Assembly (NCBI RefSeq): GCF_000092865.1
Contig: NC_014151.1
Span: forward strand, 434,001-498,000
Reading direction: 5' to 3'
Length of the DNA: 64,000 nt
DNA from: Cellulomonas flavigena DSM 20109
Lineage (GTDB): Bacteria; Actinomycetota; Actinomycetes; Actinomycetales; Cellulomonadaceae
Part shown: positions 1 through 9,173 of the stretch, piece after piece
How the letters are laid out: every line of letters begins with the position of its first letter
How positions within the stretch are numbered: position 1 is the first letter of the stretch
Notes under the pieces: generated by a model
The model's input: the letters and a program-made list of their open reading frames with translations, nothing else
What the model was told of the DNA's origin: nothing
Database searches by the model: none
Program-made: the position numbers and the translations under genes

Positions 1-279
1 GACTGCCGCGGACGTGCGGCTGCGACCGCGGCGACGCGCTCACGGGAGGCGCAGCGCGAACCCAGAGTGCCGGCTCTCCGCGCTGTCCTGCCCAGTGACC
101 CTGCGTCGTCCCGAGCCGTCAGGCGTCGTCCCACGGGATCGGACCAGAGGCGTCCTGCCTCGAGGGGCCGAGCTGACGGCGGGCGCCGCGGCGGTCGACG
201 TCTCGGGGCTCGAGCTGCTGATCACTATGTTGGTCGCGGCTCCGCAAATCGGTGAAGCCGCAGAACAGCAGGAGGATGA
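1..279. other. upstream non-coding region with a dispersed repeat fragment
   Basis: No convincing gene is seen before the ATG at 280. Positions 103-143 hold two tandem-like units with the core CCCGAGCC and a final CCCACGGGA. They resemble the tandem units just before the 100-bp repeats at 22833 and 24042, but no 100-bp element follows here. The region presumably carries the promoter of the secreted protein gene, although no clear -35/-10 pair was found. Confidence 0.4.
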
Positions 280-1476
280 ATGTCGAGAACCTGGCGAGCC
301 CGGACGTGGCGGCTCGGCGCAGCTGTCACGCTTGTCGCGTCTGTCCTCGGGGTCGGTGTGTCCACGGCCGCCGAGGCGTCAGCGGTGTGCGTGCCGGACC
401 AAGCCGTTCCGGACAACACCGTGAAGTTCGACAACTGCTCCGGTCTGGCACCGACGCAACTCATGGCGCTGCTCAACGCGACGGACGCAGCGGCCGAGGG
501 CAACATCCTCAACCCGGACGACCGGTTCTTCGCCAACACGCAGTGGCTCGGATGGATCGACGTCACCACGTCGCCCGGGGTCCTGCGGGGGCTCTGGCCG
601 ATCGACGCCGCCGGCAACTTCACGGGGGCGCTGACCGACGGCCACTATCGGAGCGTCGTGTACCCGTACAGCGGTTTCCTGTCGCCGAACTCACCGCGCG
701 GCTACCGCGGGCTCCACGTCGAGATCTGGGACCGCCCGGAAGCCAGCGGTGGCCATTACTGGACCTACAAGAACGGTGCCGGACCGCGCGTGGTGAATAC
801 TCCCGTGCTGGAGTCCGGCAGGATCGTCCGGAGCTACCAGGCGACGCTGTGGCGGGCGGACGGCGCCACGACGGACTTCGTCGGCCGCAACGGCGTCACC
901 GCGCAGCTGACGTGGTCCCCGTCGTACTCCCTGACCCCGACCGCCTTCAACATCACCACCACGCTGGGCGCGTCCGCTGACGTGAACTTCACCGGTGACG
1001 CCGGTGGCATGGCCCTGCTCATCAATCCGACCTGCGAACGTCCCGTCCAGAACGGGCTGTACGGCGGGTGCCCGACGCAAGGTGTCCTCGACAGCGGGAT
1101 GCACTGGTTCCGCACCGCCGTCAGCGCGACCGACCTCTGCGGCCCTGTCCCGGCCGAGTGCGCGACGTACACGAGCTCGGACAAGTTCGTCGAGCTGAAC
1201 AACGGAGCCATCCGCCCTGCCGCGCTGGGCCCGACGAACAGCTCCGCCTACAACCTGACCGCGTCCCCTGCCTTCAACAACACCGATCCGCATCTGGCGC
1301 TGAACCCGCAGACCTCGGTCTTCGCGTATCACTTCAACTACGTGCCGTCGCCGGGCAGTCCGCTCTCCGGCTTCGGATCCCTCGACCTTGCGCTCCGCCC
1401 GGCTGACCCAGCCAGGGGTCAGTGCCTCGGCCCGAACCGGGGCCAGATGCAGTTCGGCGTCGACCTGACGCACTGA
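280..1476 (+). CDS. secreted protein of unknown function
   Basis: This 398-residue protein starts at an ATG preceded by GGAGG at 271-275. The N-terminus is a classical Sec signal peptide: Arg-rich n-region, hydrophobic core, and probable signal peptidase I cleavage after AEASA near residue 35. The mature part has several scattered Cys residues, is rich in aromatic residues, Asn and Thr, and has no lipobox or membrane segment, so it is expected to be exported. I do not recognise the fold or a catalytic motif. It is a single-gene unit followed by a strong hairpin at 1484-1538. The next gene on the other strand is broken, so the context says little about function. Confidence 0.7.
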   Translation: MSRTWRARTWRLGAAVTLVASVLGVGVSTAAEASAVCVPDQAVPDNTVKFDNCSGLAPTQLMALLNATDAAAEGNILNPDDRFFANTQWLGWIDVTTSPGVLRGLWPIDAAGNFTGALTDGHYRSVVYPYSGFLSPNSPRGYRGLHVEIWDRPEASGGHYWTYKNGAGPRVVNTPVLESGRIVRSYQATLWRADGATTDFVGRNGVTAQLTWSPSYSLTPTAFNITTTLGASADVNFTGDAGGMALLINPTCERPVQNGLYGGCPTQGVLDSGMHWFRTAVSATDLCGPVPAECATYTSSDKFVELNNGAIRPAALGPTNSSAYNLTASPAFNNTDPHLALNPQTSVFAYHFNYVPSPGSPLSGFGSLDLALRPADPARGQCLGPNRGQMQFGVDLTH

Positions 1477-1483
1477 GCCCGGG

Positions 1484-1538
1484 GGACGGCCCTCGCCGGT
1501 GGCGCTCGCGGAGGCCCGCCTGACGGCGAGGGTCGTCC
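1484..1538 (+). terminator. hairpin terminator after the secreted protein gene
   Basis: Arms 1484-1498 (ggacggccctcgccg) and 1524-1538 are complementary over 15 bp with one G-U pair, separated by a 25-nt loop. It begins 8 nt after the stop of the secreted protein gene. No T-tract follows, as is common in high-GC actinobacteria. It could serve both strands. Confidence 0.65.
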
Positions 1539-1607
1539 GTCGCCGCGTTGGGTCCGGGGACTCGCCCAGGTCGTCGGGTGACGACCGTCCGCGCCCCTGC
1601 GCCCGGC

Positions 1608-1715
1608 CTACCGCAGGGCGCGCAGGTCGTCGAGGTCGCCGTCGAAGACGTTCATGTCGATGAACGACTCCTGGCCGTCGTACCCGTCGAGGCGGTCGCG
1701 GTTCGAGTACTGCCA
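1608..1715 (-). pseudogene. C-terminal remnant resembling a GH25 muramidase
   Basis: On the minus strand an open segment reads from about 1715 to a TAG at 1608-1610. It begins WQYSNRDRLDGYDG and ends with FIDMNVFDGDLDDLRALR. The pattern W-Q-Y ... D-x-N-x-F-x-G-x-L-x-x-L is the usual end of GH25-type lysozymes. There is no start codon or upstream domain. The segment is fused out of frame to the truncated molybdopterin oxidoreductase. It looks like the tail left by a deletion or recombination; the GH25 assignment rests on this short tail only. Confidence 0.5.
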
Positions 1716-1716
1716 G

Positions 1717-3150
1717 GGTGACCGTGCCGTCCTCCTCGGCCCACATCGCGACGGGCAGCACCACGTCCGCCCGGGCCGCCGACTCGGAGAGGAACAGGTC
1801 GGCGACGACGAGGAAGTCGAGCGCGTCGAGCCGGTCGGTGACCCGGCCCGCGTCGGGAGCGGACACGCCGACGTTCGACGCGAGCAGCAGCAGCGTCCGC
1901 ACCCCGCCGGAGGTGCCGAGAGCGCGCAGCATCTCGGTGGCGGACACCCCCGGCCCCGGCAGGCGCGTCGGGTCGACGCCCCACACTCCCGCGACGTGGG
2001 CGCGGTCCGCGCGGTCGGCGAGCTTGCGGTACCCGGGCAGCTGGTCGGCCTTCTGCCCGTGCTCGCGCCCGCCCTGCCCGTTGCCCTGACCGGTGAGCGT
2101 CCCGTACCCCGAACCCGGGCGCCCCGGCAGCCCGAGCGCGAGCGCCAGGTTGACGAACGCCTGCGCGGTCGCCGTCCCCGACGCGTGCTGCTCGGCGCCC
2201 CGTGCCGTCACCACCATCGCGGTGGCCGCCGTCCCCAGCAGCTCCGCGACCGCCTCCAGGTCACGCGCGGGGACGCCCGTGATCCGCTCCACCCGGTCCG
2301 GCCAGTACCCGGTCACCGACTCGCGGACCGTCTCGAACCCCATCGTCCGCGCCGCGACGTACTCCTCGTCCACCCAGCCCCGGCGCACCACCAGGTGCAG
2401 CAGACCGTTGGCCAGGGCGGCGTCGGTGCCGGGGCGCGGCTGCAGGTGCAGGTGCGCCGCGCGCGCCGTGGCCGTGGTGCGCGGGTCGACGACCACGTGC
2501 CGGGCACCGCGCTCGCGGCCGGCTTCCAGGTGCTGGACGAGCGGCGGCATGGTCTCGGCCGGGTTCGCGCCGACCAGGAGCAGGACGTCGGCCAGGGCCA
2601 GGTCCGCGACGGGGAACGGCAGCCCGCGGTCGATCCCGAACGTGCGGGTGGCGGCGGCCGCGGCCGACGACATGCACCAGCGGCCGTTGTAGTCGATCGA
2701 GCGCGTCCGCAGCACCGTCCGGGCGAACTTGCCCAGCAGGTACGCCTTCTCGTTGGTCAGGCCGCCGCCGCCGAAGCACCCGACCGCGTCGCGGCCGTAC
2801 CGCCGCTGCGTCGCCCGGACGGCCGCGGCGACGGCGTCGAGCGCCTCGTCCCACGTCGCCTCCCGCAGCGCCGAGGAGCGGTCACCGGCGAAGGTCCGCA
2901 CGAGCGGGGTCGTGAGCCGCTCGGGGTGCGCGAGCAGGTCGGCCGCCGACCAGCCCTTGGCGCACAGTCCGCCTCGGTTCGTCGGGAAGTCCGCCGGGGT
3001 CAGCCGCACGTCGGGTCGCTCGTGCCCCGGGCGGCGCGACACGTGGAGCTCCATGCCGCACTGCAGCGCGCAGTACGGGCAGTGCGTCGCCACCGTCCGG
3101 ACCGGTTCGGTGCCCGGCACGGCCGTCGGCGACGCGAGCTCCGGCCTCAT
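1717..3150 (-). pseudogene. truncated molybdopterin oxidoreductase (assimilatory nitrate reductase-like)
   Basis: The N-terminal part of a Mo-bisPGD oxidoreductase begins at the ATG at 3150. It has the [4Fe-4S] binding pattern CPYCALQCGM followed about 30 residues later by CAKG, then the GR/YNGRWCMSSAAAA cofactor region and GANPAETMPP. About 478 residues match the NasC/NarB/formate-dehydrogenase-type pattern up to EEDGTVT. There the family continues with N-L-E-G-R, but this reading frame runs into unrelated residues at about 1717. The C-terminal cofactor-binding domain is missing, so the enzyme should be inactive. The break coincides with the start of the GH25-like tail. No reductase partner gene is nearby. 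Confidence 0.75.
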
Positions 3151-3353
3151 CGCTCGATGGTGTGGTGCTCCGGTTACGCACGGTCCGCCGCGGCGTAACC
3201 GCCGCGTTTCAGGGCGGACGCGTCAGAGCAACGCCCATCGTCCGGAGGCCGCAGCAGCCATCGCCAGGACGGAGATCCTGCATCTCGCCCAGCGAGCCGA
3301 CTGGGACGATGCGCTGGTCGGCGGTCCGGCCCGCACCTCCACGCGGCGCGTCC

Positions 3354-4043
3354 TTAGACGACGTACCAGGGCGGCCCGCCGGTGGCCGGTGGGTCCACCG
3401 CGTACGCCAGGTCGGCGCCGTGCTCGGAGATCGCGAGCAGTGACCACCGCGCAGGGTCGACCGCGTTCGTGGCCTCGATCCCGACCGGTGCGTCGGGACC
3501 GTACCCGTCCGGCCGGTGCAGGGTCGCGAGCGTGTACTCGAGGTCGTGCAGCGCCTCGAACGCGGTGACGAGGTGGGCGGGGAGCGGCCCGTCGGCGGTC
3601 CCTGCGACGCGCACCTCGAACTCGTCGTCCGGCGGCTCGAAGCCGGGGTGGTCGACGTGCGCGAGCCGCAGCGCGGGCGCGTCGAGCACCGCGGACCACA
3701 GGAGCAGTCCGTCGGCCCATGCACCGGCGTCGGGCTCGTCGCCCGGGCTGCTCGGTGCCCAGTGCAGGCCCAGGCCGTCGAGTGTCCGCCGGACCCAGTC
3801 GGCGTAGCGCAGGGTCGGGTCGGTCGTGCGGACCTCGTCGAGCCAGGCCCGCTCGCCGACGTGCACGTAGCCCTGCCGTTCGAGCGCTCGGAGCGTGTTG
3901 CGGCGGGCGTCGAGCACCTCGGTGGCGAGCCGGTGCGTGCGCGTCGCGACGAGCGACCCGACGCGGGCGTCGACGCGGAGCCGCGCGTGCTCCGTCACCG
4001 TGAGGCTGCCGCGTCGGTGACTGGTGCCGGGCTGCACGTGCAT
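3354..4043 (-). CDS. hypothetical protein
   Basis: This protein of about 229 residues has a TAA stop at 3354. The N-terminal third is charged and Arg-rich (TEHARLRVDARVGSLVATRT). The rest is acidic with many Trp and Pro residues. No membrane segment, signal peptide or catalytic motif was recognised. It is transcribed divergently from the XRE regulator at 4149, and its start lies beside the palindromic operator at 4103-4134, so it could be controlled by that regulator. An alternative downstream start cannot be excluded. Confidence 0.55.
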   Translation of the reverse strand: MHVQPGTSHRRGSLTVTEHARLRVDARVGSLVATRTHRLATEVLDARRNTLRALERQGYVHVGERAWLDEVRTTDPTLRYADWVRRTLDGLGLHWAPSSPGDEPDAGAWADGLLLWSAVLDAPALRLAHVDHPGFEPPDDEFEVRVAGTADGPLPAHLVTAFEALHDLEYTLATLHRPDGYGPDAPVGIEATNAVDPARWSLLAISEHGADLAYAVDPPATGGPPWYVV

Positions 4044-4102
4044 GAGGGCGATCCTCTCGCGGGCGTCAGGTTGTCAAGGGTGCTTGACACCGGCGCATCC
4101 AG

Positions 4103-4134
4103 TCAAGCATCCTTGTCCTGACAAGGACGCTTGA
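4103..4134. promoter_or_regulatory. large inverted-repeat operator with overlapping promoter elements
   Basis: Arms 4103-4117 (tcaagcatccttgtc) and 4120-4134 match as inverted repeats in 14 of 15 positions with a 2-bp centre. A smaller palindrome, gtcaag-n4-cttgac, lies at 4073-4088. TTGACA hexamers occur at 4083-4088 and 4131-4136. The site lies between the divergent genes at 3354-4043 and 4149-4340 and is a likely autoregulatory binding site for the XRE protein. Confidence 0.65.
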
Positions 4135-4148
4135 CATCTGAGGTGGCC

Positions 4149-4340
4149 ATGGAGAACGACGTCCGAGAGCTGCGGCTCGCCGCCGGTCTCTCGCAGCGCG
4201 AGCTGGCCGAGGCGCTCGGGGTCTCGCGCCAGACCGTCAACTCGATCGAGACGGGGCGCTACGACCCCTCGCTCCCGCTCGCCATCGCCATCGCCCGCCA
4301 GTTCCAGCGCGCCGTCGAGGAGATCTTCCATGTCGACTGA
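4149..4340 (+). CDS. XRE-family transcriptional regulator
   Basis: This 63-residue protein consists almost wholly of a Cro/CI-type helix-turn-helix: LRLAAGLSQRELAEALGVSRQTVNSIETGRYDPSLPLAIAIARQF. The ATG at 4149 was chosen over one at 4131 because the upstream ATG lies inside the operator and 63-67 residues is normal for this YgzD/YozG-like family. It overlaps the downstream membrane protein by 11 bp, so the pair forms one operon. Small XRE proteins next to DUF2178-like membrane proteins are a recurring bacterial pair. The operator at 4103 suggests autoregulation. Confidence 0.85.
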   Translation: MENDVRELRLAAGLSQRELAEALGVSRQTVNSIETGRYDPSLPLAIAIARQFQRAVEEIFHVD

Positions 4341-4761
4341 CCGTTCCCCGATCGTCCGTCGAGCCGCGGCGGCCGCCGCCGTCTACGTGGCGGGGATCGC
4401 CCTGATCATCGTCGTCGGCCTGCTGCTCCAGGAGCACGGGCCGGGCAACATGGGCCGCGGGGTCCTCCAGGGCGCCGCGGTGGGGACGGTCGGCGCGCTG
4501 TTCATGCTCTGGCGCGCGACCCGCCGGCCCCCGCATGCCACGACGTTCGAGCGGGCCTGGACCCAGACGGGCGACGAGCGCGACGACGCCGTCCTCACCC
4601 GGGCCCTGGCCGTGCTCGGCCTGGCCACCCTGCCGATCACCAGCGCCGGGGCGATCGCCATCGCCTTCGGGGCGCCGGTCGAGATGGTGCTCGTGCTCCT
4701 GCTGACGACCCAGGTCGTCGTCGGGGCCGTGGCCTTCGTCGTCATCGCCCGCCGGAGCTGA
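4330..4761 (+). CDS. small integral membrane protein (DUF2178-like)
   Basis: This 143-residue protein has four hydrophobic segments, at about residues 13-33, 43-58, 88-108 and 113-138, separated by short Arg-rich loops. The central loop has ERAWTQTGDERDDAVLTRALAVLG, resembling the conserved D-E-R loop of DUF2178-type proteins paired with small XRE regulators. It overlaps the XRE gene and is very probably co-transcribed. Its function is unknown. The family label rests on architecture and gene neighbourhood, not on a catalytic motif. Confidence 0.7.
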   Translation: MSTDRSPIVRRAAAAAAVYVAGIALIIVVGLLLQEHGPGNMGRGVLQGAAVGTVGALFMLWRATRRPPHATTFERAWTQTGDERDDAVLTRALAVLGLATLPITSAGAIAIAFGAPVEMVLVLLLTTQVVVGAVAFVVIARRS

Positions 4762-4830
4762 CCGCGGGTCCGGCCCAGGCGCCCGCCGGCGGGCCACGAG
4801 TGCCGCACCGTGCGCCGGCTCGACGCCGAC

Positions 4831-5399
4831 TCAGTGCTCGGACGTTGCCGACGTCCCGTGCGCGCCCGGGCCCACGGACGACGGCCAGCGGTGGCTGCGC
4901 CACTCGTCCCACGTGGCGAACCCCACGGGAGGGTCGTCGACGGGTTCGCTGCCGTCGGTCTCGCCCCGGCTGGGGACCTGGAACGCCGCGGCCCAGGCCG
5001 CCAGCTCCTCGTCCGACATGTGCCACGTCGTGTGCGGCTCGTCGGCCTGGCGGCGGTCGATCCGCCGGCGCTGCTCGCCCGGGTCGAGGACGAGGTGGCG
5101 CAACCGCGTGTCGGCCCCGCGCTCCGCTGCGGCGTGCCGTAACGAGGAACGCTCGTCCCGGCTCCAGAGGCCGAAGTCGAGCACCACGTCGACGCCGAGC
5201 TCGAGGGCGCGCAGCGCGATCGCGATCAGCCGTCCCTCGATGACGGCGGTCGCGGACCGGGGGTTCGCGATCCGTAGAGGGCCTTGACCCACTCGTCCTT
5301 CGACAGACGCAGTGCTCCCACTTCGGCCTCGATGCGCCGCGCCTCCGTCGTCTTGCCCGTCCCCGGCAGGCCGACCATGAGGAACAGGGTGGGGCACAT
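4831..5399 (-). pseudogene. frameshifted P-loop kinase / zeta-toxin-like ATPase
   Basis: On the minus strand an ATG at 5399 starts MCPTLFLMVGLPGTGKTTEA, with a Walker A motif near residue 11. It continues to DEWVKALYGSRT and then loses frame. The expected continuation (ATAVIEGRLIAIALRALELG, then VVLDFGLWSRDER and the REQRRR-type lid) is present in the next frame through to 4831. One missing base in the five-G run at 5259-5263 (C run on the coding strand) explains the shift. The restored protein would be about 189 residues, similar to small AAA ATPases related to gluconate kinases and zeta toxins. It may be a real mutation or a homopolymer sequencing error. Confidence 0.75.
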
Positions 5400-5738
5400 C
5401 GGTCCTCCGTCCCCGCGCGGGCCTGCCGTCGCGAGCAGGTTGCGGGTGAAGCGTGTGACGTCCCTGGCGACGACGTGGCCCATTCCAGGCGGCGACGTAT
5501 CGGTCGTCAAGGGTGTCGACCACCGGTACGTCGCACGACGGGGTGCCGCCCGACGACCTTCCCCCCGTCGTACGCGACCCGGTCGCACCGGCGCCGCGCC
5601 ACTCGGCGGGACGCCTGGGTGGCCGCCGGGGCGTGCCCCATCGGGCGCCGTGGGCTGCCCTGACGCCGGCCCGTGCGACCGGCACCCCGACCGGGTCGCC
5701 CGCCAACGTGGTGATCCTGGCGGGGACGGAGGCAGCGC

Positions 5739-8700
5739 ATGGCGGGCAGGCCGGCATCGGCGCGCGAGCCGACCGCGCCGTCGGCCCCGGAGCGTCACGC
5801 GGAGCCGCGGGCGCGTGCGGCGGACCGTCCCCCGGTTCGTCCACCCGCACCGGCCCGTCCCCCGGTGCGGCCCCCCGCGACGACTGCGCCCCGCGCGCCG
5901 TTGGCCCCGTCCGCGGTGCTCGGCCTCCAGCAGGCGGTCGGGAACAAGCAGGTCGCCGCGCTGCTGGCGGGCGGTCGGGGCACAGCTGCCGGGGACCGGC
6001 CCCCCGCGACGCCGGACGCCGTCCCGGCACGCCCGCCGGACGCCGCCACGGTCCCCGGGCCCACCCGGCGTCCCGGCGCCGACGCCGGCGGTCACCTCGA
6101 CGGCGAGCCGGTGGTGGACCTCGGTGGGGTCGCAGACCGCCCGGACCTCGCGGCGCCCGCCGCACGGATCCAGCAGGCGGCGCTCGCCGAGCAGGCGGTC
6201 GTGCGGACGACCGCGGCGACCCTGCGTGCCCAGGTCGACGCGGACGTCCTGGCCCGCGCCGCCGAGGTGAGGACGCGTACCGCGACCGAGGTCTCCGCGC
6301 TGGGCGGCCTCGTCGCAGGACGCAAGGCGGAGGTCTCGCAGCGAGCGAGGGCCGCGACAGGTGCACTCGAGGCGGTGACGGCTGCACAGAGTGCCCGGGC
6401 GCGCGCGTCGGCCGGTCCGGCGCGGCAGCAGCTCCAGCAGAGGGTCACGGCGAAGCGTGGCGAGGCGACGCGGGCAGCGACGGAGCAGGCGAACCTGGCG
6501 CAGGACGGCGGCGCACAGCAGTCGCAGCGCGCCGTCGAGACGTCAGCCGAGATCGAGGGTCGCATCACGGCCACCGCTCGGCAGAAGGCGGCCGCCTACC
6601 CCGGCGACGCCGACGTGCGCGACGCGGTGCACGAGGCGGTCACCGGGACGGCGCACGAGGTCGCCGCTGACATGGCGGCCAAGAGCCGCGACCTCGGGGC
6701 CGAGGCCCGCCGGACGGCCACCGAGCTGGCGACGTCGATCCGCCACGCCGGTGCCGATCTGGCGCAGGAGCTGGGCACCAGCACGGCGGAGGTCGAGCGC
6801 AGCCTGACGGACGCGGCCGGGACGACGGCCGACCAGATCTCCGGGATGGGCTCCGACCAGGCGGTGCGGCTGACCGCGGTCGGACGGCAGGCACAGTCGG
6901 CGCTCGACGGGCTGCGTACCGCCGCGGTCGCGCAGGTCCAGGCAGCCGGCCGGCAGACGCTGGACGCCGTCCAGGCGACCGGCGCCGACGCGAGGTCCGG
7001 CATCGACCACGCCGAGCAGGACGCGGTGGTCGAGCTGGCGACGGGCGCCCGGTCGGCCGTGGCGGCTCTCGCGTCGTCGCCCGGCCGTGGTCGCCCGGCA
7101 CGCGACGACCTCGACGAGTTCGGCGAGCAGGTGAGCGCCGAGCTGCAGGGTGCGCGGGCGCAGACGACGACCGGTCTCACCGCGGCCGCCGACGCGGCAC
7201 GCCGCCAGCTCGGTTCCCACGTCGGAGGGCTCGGCCAGGCCCTCGATGGGGGCCACGGCGTCGTCGACGCACAGGCGACCGCACTGCTCGGGTCGGCGGG
7301 CGAGGCCTTCGACGCCGCGCAGAGCGCGACCGACAGCGCGACCGGGACCGCGCTCGCCGAGCTGGCCGAGGCGCATGCCGGGGCGACGGACCAGTACGTC
7401 GGCGGTCTCGACGAGCAGGTCCGGACAGCGACGGGGACCTGGGCCGAGCAGCGTGAGCAGACCGTGGGCGAGATCGAGACGAACGTCGGCGACCAGCTCG
7501 CTGGGCACCGCGCTGCCGAGATGCGGGCGCCGCAGCAGCTGGACGACGCCGCACGCGAGGGGGCCGAGGCCGCCGAGGCGTCGATCTGGGAGCAGATCGG
7601 CGCGGGCATCTGGAACGCGATCAAGAAGTTCGGCGAAGGTCTCCTGTTCCTCCTCGTCCTGACCCTCGGGGTGTTCGGGCTGCTCCTCGCGCTCGGTCTC
7701 GTCGTGCTCTCCGTCAAGGGCTTCCTGATCGCCCTCGCGGTCGCTGGGCTCTGCCTGCTCGTGTACGCGGTCGTCACCGGGATCGCCGACCGGTGGGCGC
7801 AGTACCGACGCGTCTGGGGAGACCAACCCTGGTACGTCGACATCGGCGCTGCGCTCGGCATCACCGTGCTGTCCGTCGGGGGCGCGTTCGGCGTCACGCA
7901 GCTCCTCGAAGGGGTCAGCGGCTACGACTTCGTCTCGTTCGAGGGGTTGAGTCCTCAGCAGCGTGCGGAGCGCATCACCGAGGGCGTCCTCACGATCGCC
8001 ACGATCCTGCTGTTCCGCAGCGTCGCCAAGCGTGCCGGGCCGATCGGCGAGGGCCTCACCGCTCGTGGCCGGGGGGTCGTGGAGTCGATCGCGGACCTGT
8101 TCCGGCGTCCCGGCGAACGGCGACCCGTCACCGACGAACCCGTGGTGGACGAGCCGGCCGTCGTGCCCGATGCGTACGCCCGGCTCGGCGAGCGCTTCCG
8201 GCTCAGCGCGGACACCGTCGAAATGATGCGCGACAGCCGGGCGGACCCGGCCGTGCTCGAGGCGCTCCTCTCCCGCGGCCTCGACGGTGAGCGCGTGGCG
8301 CTCGCGGCGAGCGACCACGGCGCCCTCGGTCTGTCCCTGCTCGATGCGCTCACGCGGGCCGGCGTCACCGAGGGCGTCGCGATGCAGGTCCTGCAGGACG
8401 CGGCGGCGCTGGGCAGGCTCCCGGAGGCCGAGGCCCTGTCCCGCTCGGGCGTGCTGGCACGGCTGCTCGCGCGCCGGGGACCGGAGGAGGTCGTGCTGCT
8501 CGTCGACCAGCTCGGCGTGCCCGGCGTGGAGATCGTCGACGGGCTCGCCCGGACGGGCGTGAGCGACGCCGTCGCCACGGACGCGGCGATGATCGCGCAG
8601 CGCATCGGGGCGATCGCCGAGGTCCGTCAGCTGGCGACCAGCGGCAACCTGGAGAACCCGGCCGGGTTGCGCGCGTTCCTGCGGGAGGTCGAGCTGGAGG

Positions 8701-9158
8701 TGCGGGCCGGTCAGCGTGGCAAGCTGGTGAGCCTCCAGGAGGCGGCCCGCCGGTCCGAGAGCGGGCGTGTGGCTCTCGAGCAGTCCGGTGAGGCGCGCAC
8801 CGAGGACGGCGCGGCGAGCGGGGCGGACGTCATCGACCACGGTGCGCGCGAGGCCCTCCAGCAGAAGGTCGTGACGGGCGCGTCCCGACCCGACGCCGTC
8901 AACCCGGTGACCGTGAACCTCGAGAAGGCGGCGAGCCAGCTCCGTGGGGAGTCCGGCGAGGTGCCCCCCGCGGGTTACGCCCGCATCGCCGACATCCGGA
9001 TCGAGAACCCGGCGAACGCGATGTTCCCCCTCGAACGTGCCGCGCTCCTCGAGGCGCTGCGCAACGACGGCGTGGACGCCGCGGTGCTCCGAGGCGTGGA
9101 CCGCGTCCACGTCACGAACGGCACGGGCACCCACGTGTACACCCCCGGCGAGTTCTGA
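5739..9158 (+). CDS. large coiled-coil/membrane protein with an eCIS-associated-type N-terminal motif
   Basis: This 1139-residue protein starts at an ATG with GGAGG about 8 nt upstream. Residues 1-60 are Pro/Arg/Ala-rich and disordered. Residues 61-77 carry LGLQQAVGNKQVAALLA, close to the LQ-x-x-x-GN-x-x-V-x-x-LL motif found near the N-terminus of proteins associated with extracellular contractile injection systems (often with DUF4157). Residues about 115-620 are long Ala/Gln/Glu-rich helices, probably coiled coil. Hydrophobic segments follow at about 630-685 and 698-760, then a second helical region of about 400 residues and a compact C-terminus. I infer a secreted or injected effector-like protein. 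No injection-system structural gene is present in the window. The downstream gene at 9174 is a candidate partner. Confidence 0.6.
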   Translation: MAGRPASAREPTAPSAPERHAEPRARAADRPPVRPPAPARPPVRPPATTAPRAPLAPSAVLGLQQAVGNKQVAALLAGGRGTAAGDRPPATPDAVPARPPDAATVPGPTRRPGADAGGHLDGEPVVDLGGVADRPDLAAPAARIQQAALAEQAVVRTTAATLRAQVDADVLARAAEVRTRTATEVSALGGLVAGRKAEVSQRARAATGALEAVTAAQSARARASAGPARQQLQQRVTAKRGEATRAATEQANLAQDGGAQQSQRAVETSAEIEGRITATARQKAAAYPGDADVRDAVHEAVTGTAHEVAADMAAKSRDLGAEARRTATELATSIRHAGADLAQELGTSTAEVERSLTDAAGTTADQISGMGSDQAVRLTAVGRQAQSALDGLRTAAVAQVQAAGRQTLDAVQATGADARSGIDHAEQDAVVELATGARSAVAALASSPGRGRPARDDLDEFGEQVSAELQGARAQTTTGLTAAADAARRQLGSHVGGLGQALDGGHGVVDAQATALLGSAGEAFDAAQSATDSATGTALAELAEAHAGATDQYVGGLDEQVRTATGTWAEQREQTVGEIETNVGDQLAGHRAAEMRAPQQLDDAAREGAEAAEASIWEQIGAGIWNAIKKFGEGLLFLLVLTLGVFGLLLALGLVVLSVKGFLIALAVAGLCLLVYAVVTGIADRWAQYRRVWGDQPWYVDIGAALGITVLSVGGAFGVTQLLEGVSGYDFVSFEGLSPQQRAERITEGVLTIATILLFRSVAKRAGPIGEGLTARGRGVVESIADLFRRPGERRPVTDEPVVDEPAVVPDAYARLGERFRLSADTVEMMRDSRADPAVLEALLSRGLDGERVALAASDHGALGLSLLDALTRAGVTEGVAMQVLQDAAALGRLPEAEALSRSGVLARLLARRGPEEVVLLVDQLGVPGVEIVDGLARTGVSDAVATDAAMIAQRIGAIAEVRQLATSGNLENPAGLRAFLREVELEVRAGQRGKLVSLQEAARRSESGRVALEQSGEARTEDGAASGADVIDHGAREALQQKVVTGASRPDAVNPVTVNLEKAASQLRGESGEVPPAGYARIADIRIENPANAMFPLERAALLEALRNDGVDAAVLRGVDRVHVTNGTGTHVYTPGEF

Positions 9159-9173
9159 CAGGGTGATCGGGCG

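Noticed and set aside
691..1607. C-terminal continuation of the molybdopterin oxidoreductase through the secreted protein gene
   Set aside because: The frame stays open only because of high GC. Its residues have no similarity to the family, and the opposite strand encodes a well-formed secreted protein with a signal peptide.
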